From NCBI GenBank assembly GCA_032158295.1, contig CM063249.1, positions 4,169,195 through 4,233,194 of the forward strand: DNA of 64,000 bases, written 5' to 3'. The stretch is from Pycnopodia helianthoides. Taxonomy: Eukaryota; Echinodermata; Asteroidea; Forcipulatida; Asteriidae. Below are positions 43,601 through 55,600 of this stretch, piece by piece. Position 1 is the first letter of the stretch. Each line of letters starts with the position of its first letter. A program made the position numbers and the translations under genes. A model generated the notes under the pieces. The model saw only the letters and a program-made list of their open reading frames with translations, was not told the origin of the DNA and did not search any database.

Positions 43601-46600
43601 ATCCACAGCCAAGCATGCAAGAAACACCAGGGAAAACCCCTTCTCTTTTTGATAAGTGTACCGGGTCATTTGACATGTATTACTAGATATACATAACCTA
43701 AACCTAAGGCTTTGATATCCCATCAATCTCAACAACCATAAAGTCAACTTTTAGTTGAGGAACCTTGATTGTGCTGTTTATAGCATTGCTCTACAATAAA
43801 AGTAGTTTTTCAAAATGATGGACTTCTTTTCTGCAAATAACTTCTCTCAAATAAAAACATGACCTTTTTTCATGATTTATATTCCAGGAACTACAACTAC
43901 GATTATAACGACTCGCAGTACAACTCCTCTGATAACTACTACCAGAAGAACAACCACTCAAATACCAACAACCTTGCCCATAAAGACAACCACTCTCATA
44001 TTAACAACCACACCCATAAGGACAACAACACCCATATTAACAACCACACCCATAAGGACAACCACACCAATTAGACCAACCACGCTCATATTAACAACCA
44101 CACCCTTAAGGACAACCACACCCATTAGACCAACCACGCCCATATTAACAACCACACCCATAAGGACAACCACACCAATTAGACCAACCACGCTCATATT
44201 AACAACCACACCCTTAAGGACAACCACACCAATTAGACCAACCACGCCCATATTAACAACCACGCCCATCAGAACAACCACACCCATCAGATCAACCACA
44301 CCCAGCAGACCAACCACGCCCATTGTAATAACTACGCCCGTAAGGACAACCACACCATTTACAACAACTGGGCCAGTTGTTACGACCACGCCTACGAGGA
44401 CGACCCCACCCCTTAGTACCACCGGAGCTCCGACAACAGCTGAGAAAACGACTCCCGTAATTGAGACGACAACAGGTACGAAATTATAAAAACACAAAGT
44501 AATGTAAAATTGTTTTAACTCTCCATGAATGTAAGCGTTTTCAGGCTTGGCGTGTTCAACTTTTGCAGCCCCTGTCTTTCACTTCTGGAAATTGTCTTTT
44601 GAAAAATATTTGTGACCTCAAAGTTTCAATCTCCAACAATGCCGTAAAATCTTGGATGCATTTGCGCTGCGTTTATGAAGAAAAACTTGATGCGTCAGAA
44701 TCAAGTTGTGGAGGCATTTTCTTGGATGCTGATATGAAAGCTCTCAAGTCAACATCTCAGTTTTAGCCAAAGAAGTGAACGGCTTTGTGTGTGATGCAAG
44801 CAACTGACAGATAAGTATTATTTCTCCAAAGTGTTTTACATTCTTAGAATTATTTTTTTTTCCCCCTGAAAGTCCAGATTTAATTAATGAAAATATTCCA
44901 TTAGATGTAACTCAACTTAAAATTTGTAATCAAGTTTTAGAATGTCATCCACAAATCTGCTTTGAACTTGTAAATATGTTTCTGAAGCTATGCGAATAAG
45001 TTTTAAACGTCTTTAGGAAGTAGGCAAGTGTTTCTCGGTAATAATGTAGAACTTTTGTCCAGTTAATACTAGAACCTGAGTGCAATATGAGATAGGCTCG
45101 TTAAGAAGATAAAATTTGTTTTCAATTTGTGGAAAAGTTTACTGCCTGTCGCCTCTACTGGAGCTGGACATAGAAGAAATGTGGACAATCTCCGATGGAT
45201 TGAATGATAAAATTCTTGAAGACCCATACGCCGCCTGGAAAGTGGAAAGCATCATCTTGCACCCCATCATCAAGACGATGCTTCGTACCTCGGCACAGAT
45301 CAGAGGTCTCCGAATCAAGGGAACGAAGACCCAACTACTGGAGGTCTCACTGGGTTACAGCATCAACAGAACTCTGGACTTCCAGTTCATGGTAAAACAC
45401 GTCTACCGGCTAATTTACACATGCCAAAATATCAAGTAATAAACCGCAGGGGAAACTGACTGGGTAAATTGTAACTAAATTGGGGTTGAATAAAGAAAAA
45501 AAGGTACCAGAGCGGGATTTCTAAAATGTTTCGGTTACTCAGTCAAGTTAAAGCGTTTGCAAATCCGCTGAATAATTTGCAGTTTTTATTATTTGGTTTT
45601 TGCCATTAACACCAATGTGTATAAGGCACTGTATACTCAGAACTTTCCCCGAATCAAAACCACTGGCATATCACTCAGGTGGGATTCGAACCTATGACCT
45701 TTGCTAGAGAAGATGTCTTGCCAGTTATTTGTTACGCTTGAAATGTAAACTAAAGTGAAAAGCTGATATGCAGGAATGAAGTTATTTTTAACTACATTTC
45801 CTTGAGAAACAGTCAAGTATTGCAGATTCTTTTGCAAGGAATTAGCTTTCTGTCTTTCTCCATATTAAAAGGAATTCAAATCAAGATTCATGTACAATAT
45901 TTTCTCAAAAAAAAAATTACCTAAAAATACAATCTGGGGGGGGGGGAATGTGTGCCTTCTTTCCATTTTGGGAAATGTAATTTCTTTTCATCAGATTTCA
46001 GGTTTTCCTGAGAATAAAATGAATTCTGCTGATTAAATACCCCTGATATTCCTTTTTACTTTATTTGATTTTGCAGGACCTTTCAATAGAGCTCCTTCAG
46101 AATAGATCTGTTGATGTACTTTTCACCGAGCCCCTAAGATTTGTCTCTGACTTGGAGTTCAGGTTGCAGAAGAATCCCATGGAAAACACTCCTCTACAGT
46201 TGGACTACTTAGGGTGTCTTGAACGTAGGTTTAAAACCGCCAGAGTGGAAAATGTATGCGAGGCAAAAAGTTGGTGAGGCCGTGTCCGAATTGACAGCTT
46301 CGCCGTGGCTATGGCTTGATCGCAAAAAAAACAAAAACGCCTCTTCAGCAATGTCTCGACAGCAAATTTTATTTTAGGCCTTAGTTTGCAACCTTGGCAG
46401 TTGTCTGATATCCTACTGTGCGTGTATGCTTATGACTGTTGTATCACCGATGTGTAAAAGGGGCCAGACTAGTGTAAAAAAAAAAACACTTTTGCATTTA
46501 CGCCTCGGGTCATTTTGTTTGTTAAACAGTTCACAAGCATTTGCTATCCTTTTTTATCATTTTAAGAAATTAAATCACCTCTTTAAAGAGGGGCTCCAAG

Positions 46601-49600
46601 GCCAAATTTAGTTTTGTGTTCCGCTCATTTTTCTCAATAGATAGAGTCCTTGTGAAAATAGGGGAAACAATTTCAAGTCTCTAACATCACGTTAAATTGG
46701 TGTAAAAGGCCACTGTGCTTGATACCCATGATCAGGTGCAGTTTTTGTCGAAATCCAAAAACGTTCGATGCCATCACATTTCAAATATATGGTCTGAATC
46801 CACAGTGCATTCCTGAATTCTGATGATATGTGAATGGTGCAGAAATTCCTCTGTGGAATGTACAGACCAGGTTGCTTTTATTGTCTGATGACATCATTTT
46901 TCAAATTGCGCTCTGAAAGAGAATCAAATAAAATGACATTTTCCACAATTTTAAGGTGGTGTTAGAGACTTGTATTTGTTCCCTACTTTCATAAGGACTC
47001 TATTTATTGGAAAATGAATGCATCACGAAATTCAGTTTGATCTTGGAGCCTTTCTCAAAGAAGTTACAAACTTTTGAATTTATACCTCAGGTAAGCAGTT
47101 TTCTAGTTCAACTTTGTTCATCATTTAAGAAATTAAATCACCCCTTTAAGCTGGCGACTAACTTGAAACTGATTTTATCTGTTGCCATAGCGATTTATCA
47201 GACAACGCCTCAATTTACAACGATTAGAAGCACATCAGTGTCTGCTGCCACAGGTTTGTTTCAGACAAGATTCTGAAGGATTCATTTTGGTTTGTCTCGG
47301 TGTTGGGGGTTGTAATTTCTCCACAAATTTGTTTCGTTTTGACATTTTTTTCACATTTGTATTAATAAAAATTTTCACATTTTGTTCATATTTGGATTAT
47401 TTAGAATTGCTTGTATGACACCACTATTTATTTGCCATTTGTATTTGGGATTTTGACTTTTTGTTCAATCTTTGGTTCCTTGATCTTTTTACAATTCATT
47501 TAGTTATTTGTATTTTTACCAAATTTAAAAAAAAAATGACTTTTTGTTCCAACCATAATCTTCTTTTGAGGTTTTGTAGTTTGGTTCCTTTATCTTTTTA
47601 CAATTCATATATTGTACTTTTATACTAAATTAGGAAGATCTTTGTAATATGTTTTATTTAAAAGTTTTATGAATTTTGTGATAATTTTGATATATATCTT
47701 TTGATTTAATCCTTTTGAAGGTGAACAGTTTACCTTGTTGGCTACGGATTGGTCTTCCTTTTGGAAATTGCATGTATGGTTGTTATCATTTGAGATTTGT
47801 TAAACTTTGATGACAAATAAAGGATAAACAAAAACGTACAAAGATTTGAGTCTCATTTGCATGTTGTTATTGTCAACAATTTTAAAGGTCAAAGGTTGCG
47901 TACGCCTGCACGAAATACTAATCTGGTTGTATAAACTTAATTGTGATATTTGATTCGATCTTTTGACAATTTCTTTACTGTTTTACTAAACAATTGAATC
48001 TGAGAACCCATTTCTTGATGATTTCAGAAGCTTAACTTTGTGAACTTGATTTTTTAATTTGCAGAAGAGCCTCTTACCACTGTGATAACTACTACAGAGG
48101 GAGCGACAACAACTGTTGTAACTACTTCACCTGAACTGACAACTACGGAACGAACAACTGTATTAAGCACCACAGGTAAAAGAGGTCACAATTTTATGTA
48201 TCCACATATTGGATTTTGTTATCTAAATAACTTGACCACAAGTGTTTGATCTAGAATTTAAGTGGTTGAATGATTTGTTTGTTTTAACTACAAACTTTGG
48301 TTTTGTTTTGTTTTGTAGAAGTGCCAACTACAACTGCGATCGTAACGTCAACTGTTACCACTCGAGAAACGACCGCTGTTCCGACAACTACTGGCACCCC
48401 TATCACAACTGAAGAGATCATTACTACCACTGTAACTACCTCTCCAGAGGCAACGATCACTGAAGAGACAACTTCTGTACGGACCACTGCACAGCCAACA
48501 ACTACTGGTAAAATTTTCATTACGATACCTTATAAAATGACTTGTCAAGTTCCACTTTGCTCATTGCTTAGCCGAAGTTTCACCTCATGTCCTCTCCTTT
48601 TTCAGAAGCCCCAACAACAAGTGAAGCAACTACCACTCGTGTGACGACCAGTGCAGCACCTACAACTTCCGGCCCTCCTACAACATCTGAGGAATACACC
48701 ACAACAGTTGTGATAACTTCCCCAGAAGCAACTACAAAGGAAATAACCACTGTGACCACCACAGCTGGCCCTTCAACCACACCTGAAGAATGTGCTGAGG
48801 ATCTTGACGTGTATCCACCAGTGACAGTCTCACGAGAAAATTCTGACACTTCTTCACCAGTTACACCTGATGAATGGTGGAAACCAGTCAGTCCCCCACA
48901 AAACACTGCTGCTCCATATGAAGGATCACACTTGACTGTGACCTTCATCCCAAGAAGTCGAGTCACATCTGTGATTGTTAAAAATGAAGCAGGAGTGCCT
49001 GAGGAAGTCACCATTGCCTTTGAATTTCAGCCAAGTGATCGTGCTCAATACACGCCACTTGTCGATGAAACAAATTCAAACATCTTTATCCACAACACCC
49101 ACACCAAAATCCCCTACCATCAAGCTTGCCGTTCATAACAAGACTGAGAGTTTTCATTGTTGGACCAAATCCAGATGCAAGTTAACAAAATAGTTTTCAA
49201 TGGCTGCGAAGAGACAGGTAATTGCAATCTTTTCATGAACTTTAGAGATATTGGAAATTTTGAACTTTATTTAAAATATTTTAACATTTCAATCCTCAAA
49301 TCAAAAATAAATAAATGCAAATTTTTTTAACATTTAATTTTTTTACTTTTTAAAGTTTCAGTTTCCACCAGCACAGTGGTATACAGTTCTACCGTCAGCA
49401 CCACACGTGAGACCACCACTGCACCTACAACTACAGGTGCACCTACAACCACCGAAGTGTTCACCACCACTATAGTGCACACCACCACTCCAGAGGCAAC
49501 AACCATGGAGGAATCAACTACTGTACACACCACTGCACAGCCAACAACTACTATGGTAAGATTAAGTGTTGGCTTCTTTTTTACTTGAAGTATCAACCTT

Positions 49601-52600
49601 TATAATTTTTTCATTTTGCCGCAAAGACCTAGTTCCATCCCATTTGTTCATTTTTTTCAGAAGCTCCTACCACTACTGAAGCAACAACCACTCGTGTGAC
49701 GACCAGTGCAGCACCTACAACTTCTGGTCCTCCTACAACATCTGAGGAATACACCACAACAGTTGTGATAACTTCCCCAGAAGCAACTACAAAGGAAATA
49801 ACCACTGTGACCACCATAGCTGGCCCTTCAACCACACCTGAAGAATGTGCTGAGGATCTTGACGTGTATCCACCAGTGACAGTCTCACGAGAAAATTCTG
49901 ACACTTCTTCACCAGTTACACCTGATGAATGGTGGAAACCAGTCAGTCCCCCACAAAACACTGCTGCTCCATATGAAGGATCACACTTGACTGTGACCTT
50001 CATCCCAAGAAGTCGAGTTACATCCGTGATTGTTATAAATGAAGCAGGAGTGCCTGAGGAAGTCACCATTGCCTTTGAATTTCAGCCAAGTGATCGTGCT
50101 CAATACACGCCACTTGTCGATGAAACAAATTCAAATATCTTCATCGGCAACACCGACACCAAAATTCCCCTACCACCAAGCTTGCCGTTCGTAACAAGAC
50201 TGAGAGTTTTCATTGTTGGACCAAATCCAGATGCAAGTTACAAAATAATCTTCAATGGCTGCGAAGAGACAGGTAATTTCAATAATTTATAGATTTTGTT
50301 AACTTTATAGATATCGGGAAATTTAGAACTTTATTTAAAATATTTTTACATTTTCTCTCCTTAAGAATAAATCCTAATTTTTTAACACATTTGTATGTTT
50401 TTAAATTTCAGTTCCTACCAGCACAGAGGTGTTCAGTTCTACTGTCAGCACCACACGTGAAACCACCACTGCACCTACAACTACAGGTGCACCTACAACC
50501 ACCGAAGTGGTCACCACCACTACTGTGCAGACCACCACTCCAGAGGCAACAACCATTGAGGAAACAACTACTGTACACACCACTGCACAGCCAACAACTA
50601 CTGGTAAGATTAAGTGTTGGTTTCTTCCACACTTGAAGTGTCAACCTTTATAATTTTTCCATTTTGCAGCAAAGACCTAGTTCCATCCCATGTGTTCATT
50701 TTTTTCAGAAGCTCCTACCACTACTGAAGCAACAACCACTCGTGTGACGACCAGTGCAGCACCTACAACTTCTGGTCCTCCTACAACATCTGAGGAATAC
50801 ACCACAACAGTTGTGATAACTTCCCCAGAAGCAACTACAAAGGAAATAACCACTGTGACCACCATAGCTGGCCCTTCAACCACGCCTGAAGAATGTGCTG
50901 AGGATCTTGACGTGTATCCACCAGTGACAGTCTCACGAGAAAATTCTGACACTTCTTCACCAGTTACACCTGATGAATGGTGGAAACCAGTCAGTCCCCC
51001 ACAAAACACTGCTGCTCCATATGAAGGATCACACTTGACTGTGACCTTCATCCCAAGAAGTCGAGTTACATCCGTGATTGTTATAAATGAAGCAGGAGTG
51101 CCTGAGGAAGTCACCATTGCCTTTGAATTTCAGCCAAGTGATCGTGCTCAATACACGCCACTTGTCGATGAAACAAATTCAAATATCTTCATCGGCAACA
51201 CCGACACCAAAATTCCCCTACCACCAAGCTTGCCGTTCGTAACAAGACTGAGAGTTTTCATTGTTGGACCAAATCCAGATGCAAGTTACAAAATAATCTT
51301 CAATGGCTGCGAAGAGACAGGTAATTTCAATAATTTATAGATTTTGTTAACTTTATAGATATCGGGAAATTTAGAACTTTATTCAAAATATTTTTACATT
51401 TTCTCTCCTTAAGAATAAATCCTAATTTTTTAACACATTTGTATGTTTTTTAATTTCAGTTCCTACCAGCACAGAGGTGTTCAGTTCTACTGTCAGCACC
51501 ACACGTGAAACCACCACTGCACCTACAACTACAGGTGCACCTACAACCACCGAAGTGGTCACCACCACTACTGTGCAGACCACCACTCCAGAGGCAACAA
51601 CCATTGAGGAAACAACTACTGTACACACCACTGCACAGCCAACAACTACTGGTAAGATTAAGTGTTGGTTTCTTCCACACTTGAAGTGTCAACCTTTATA
51701 ATTTTTCCATTTTGCAGCAAAGACCTAGTTCCATCCCATGTGTTCATTTTTTTCAGAAGCTCCTACCACTACTGAAGCAACAACCAGTCGTGTGACGACC
51801 AGTGCAGCACCTACAACTTCTGGTCCTCCTACAACATCTGAGGAATACACCACAACAGTTGTGATAACTTCCCCAGAAGCAACTACAAAGGAAATAACCA
51901 CTGTGACCACCATAGCTGGCCCTTCAACCACGCCTGAAGAATGTGCTGAGGATCTTGACGTGTATCCACCAGTGACAGTCTCACGAGAAAATTCTGACAC
52001 TTCTTCACCAGTTACACCTGATGAATGGTGGAAACCAGTCAGTCCCCCACAAAACACTGCTGCTCCATATGAAGGATCACACTTGACTGTGACCTTCATC
52101 CCAAGAAGTCGAGTCACATCCGTGATTGTTATAAATGAAGCAGGAGTGCCTGAGGAAGTCACCATTGCCTTTGAATTTCAGCCAAGTGATCGTGCTCAAT
52201 ACACGCCACTTGTCGATGAAACAAATTCAAACATCTTTATCCACAACACCCACACCAAAATTCCCCTACCATCAAGCTTGCCGTTCATAACAAGACTGAG
52301 AGTTTTCATTGTTGGACCAAATCCAGATGCAAGTTACAAAATAGTTTTCAATGGCTGCGAAGAGACAGGTAATTGCAATCTTTTCATGAACCTTAGAGAT
52401 ATTGGAAATTTTGAACTTTATTTAAAATATTTTAACATTTCAATCCTCAAATCAAAAATAAATAAATGCAAATTTTTTTAACATTTAATTTTTTTTACTT
52501 TTTAAAGTTTCAGTTTCCACCAGCACAGTGGTATACAGTTCTACCGTCAGCACCACACGTGAGACCACCACTGCACCTACAACTACAGGTGCACCTACAA

Positions 52601-55600
52601 CCACCGAAGTGGTCACAGCCACTACTGTGCAACCACCACTCCAGAGGCAACAACCATGGAGGAATCAACTACTGTACACACCACTGCACAGCCAACAACT
52701 ACTGGTAAGATTAAGTGTTGACTTCTTTTTTACTTGAAGTATCAACCCTTATAATTTTTTCATTTTGCAGCAAAGACCTAGTTCCATCCCATGTGTTCAT
52801 TTTTTTCAGAAGCTCCTACCACTACTGAAGCAACAACCACTCGTGTGACGACCAGTGCAGCACCTACAACTTCTGGTCCTCCTACAACATCTGAGGAATA
52901 CACCACAACAGTTGTGATAACTTCCCCAGAAGCAACTACAAAGGAAATAACCACTGTGACCACCATAGCTGGCCCTTCAACCACACCTGAAGAATGTGCT
53001 GAGGATCTTGACGTGTATCCACCAGTGACAGTCTCACGAGAAAATTCTGACACTTCTTCACCAGTTACACCTGATGAATGGTGGAAACCAGTCAGTCCCC
53101 CACAAAACACTGCTGCTCCATATGAAGGATCACACTTGACTGTGACCTTCATCCCAAGAAGTCGAGTCACATCCGTGATTGTTATAAATGAAGCAGGAGT
53201 GCCTGAGGAAGTCACCATTGCCTTTGAATTTCAGCCAAGTGATCGTGCTCAATACACGCCACTTGTCGATGAAACAAATTCAAACATCTTTATCCACAAC
53301 ACCCACACCAAAATTCCCCTACCATCAAGCTTGCCGTTCATAACAAGACTGAGAGTTTTCATTGTTGGACCAAATCCAGATGCAAGTTACAAAATATTTC
53401 AATGGCTGCGAAGAGACAGGTAATTGCAATCTTTCATGAACTTAGAGATATTGGAAATTTTGAACTTTATTAAAATATTTTAACATTTCAATCCTCAATC
53501 AAAATAAATAAATCAATTTTTTAACATTATTTTTTATTTTTAAGTTTCAGTTTCCACCAGCACAGTGGTTACAGTTCTACCGTCAGCACCACACGTGGAA
53601 CCACCACTGCACCTACAACTACAGGTGCACCTACAACCACCGAAGTGGTCACAGCCACTACTGTGCAGACCACCACTCCAGAGGCAACAACCATGGAGGA
53701 ATCAACTACTGTACACACCACTGCACAGCCAACAACTACTGGTAAGATTAAGTGTTGGATTCTTTTACTTGAAGTGTCAACCTTATAATTTTTTCATTTT
53801 GCAGCAAAGACCTAGTTCCATCCCATGTGTTCATTTTTTTCAGAAGCTCCTACCACTACTGAAGCAACAACCATCGTGTGACGACCAGTGCAGCACCTAC
53901 AACTTCTGGTCCTCCTACAACATCTGAGGAATACACCACAACAGTTGTGATAACTTCCCCAGAAGCAACTACAAAGGAAATAACCACTGTGACCACCATA
54001 GCTGGCCCTTCAACCACGCCTGAAGAATGTGCTGAGGATCTTGACGTGTATCCACCAGTGACAGTCTCACGAGAAAATTCTGACACTTCTTCACCAGTTA
54101 CACCTGATGAATGGTGGAAACCAGTCAGTCCCCCACAAACACTGCTGCTCCATATGAAGGATCACACTTGACTGTGACCTTCATCCCAAGAAGTCGAGTT
54201 ACATCCGTGATTGTTATAAATGAAGCAGGAGTGCCTGAGGAAGTCACCATTGCCTTTGAATTTCAGCCAAGTGATCGTGCTCAATACACGCCACTTGTCG
54301 ATGAAACAAATTCAAATATCTTCATCGGCAACACCGACACCAAAATTCCCCTACCACCAAGCTTGCCGTTCGTAACAAGACTGAGAGTTTTCATTGTTGG
54401 ACCAAATCCAGATGCAAGTTACAAAATAATCTTCAATGGCTGCGAAGAGACAGGTAATTTCAATCTTTTCATGAACCTTAGAGATATTGGAAATTTTGAA
54501 CTTTATTTAAAATATTTTAACATTTCAATCCTCAAATCAAAAATAAATAAATGCAAATTTTTTTAACATTTAATTTTTTTACTTTTTAAAGTTTCAGTTT
54601 CCACCAGCACAGTGGTATACAGTTCTACCGTCAGCACCACACGTGAGACCACCACTGCACCTACAACTACAGGTGCACCTACAACCACCGAAGTGGTCAC
54701 AGCCACTACTGTGCACACCACCACTCCAGAGGCAACAACCATGGAGGAATCAACTACTGTACACACCACTGCACAGCCAACAACTACTGGTAAGATTAAG
54801 TGTTGACTTCTTTTTTACTTGAAGTATCAACCCTTATAATTTTTTTCATTTTGCAGCAAAGACCTAGTTCCATCCCATGTGTTCATTTTTTTCAGAAGCT
54901 CCTACCACTACTGAAGCAACAACCACTCGTGTGACGACCAGTGCAGCACCTACAACTTCTGGTCCTCCTACAACATCTGAGGAATACACCACAACAGTTG
55001 TGATAACTTCCCCAGAAGCAACTACAAAGGAAATAACCACTGTGACCACCATAGCTGGCCCTTCAACCACACCTGAAGAATGTGCTGAGGATCTTGACGT
55101 GTATCCACCAGTGACAGTCTCACGAGAAAATTCTGACACTTCTTCACCAGTTACACCTGATGAATGGTGGAAACCAGTCAGTCCCCCACAAAACACTGCT
55201 GCTCCATATGAAGGATCACACTTGACTGTGACCTTCATCCCAAGAAGTCGAGTTACATCCGTGGTTGTTATAAATGAAGCAGGAGTGCCTGAGGAAGTCA
55301 CCATTGCCTTTGAATTTCAGCCAGGTGATCGTGCTCAATACACGCCACTTGTCGATGAAACAAATTCAAATATCTTCATCGGCAACACCGACACCAAAAT
55401 TCCCCTACCACCAAGCTTGCCGTTCGTAACAAGACTGAGAGTTTTCATTGTTGGACCAAATCCAGATGCAAGTTACAAAATAATCTTCAATGGCTGCGAA
55501 GAGACAGGTAATTTCAATAATTTATAGATTTTGTTAACTTTATAGATATCGGGAAATTTAGAACTTTATTTAAAATATTTTTACATTTTCTCTCCTTAAG

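Noticed and set aside
43859..44074. Second + frame rich in Asn/His (NNHTHKDN repeats)
   Set aside because: Out-of-frame reading of the Thr/Ile/Arg exon. The phase 1 frame is open for the whole 588 bp and matches the splice sites.
48580..55304. Repeated minus-strand frames of about 146 aa over every X exon
   Set aside because: Shadows of the + strand exon; they repeat only because the exon does.
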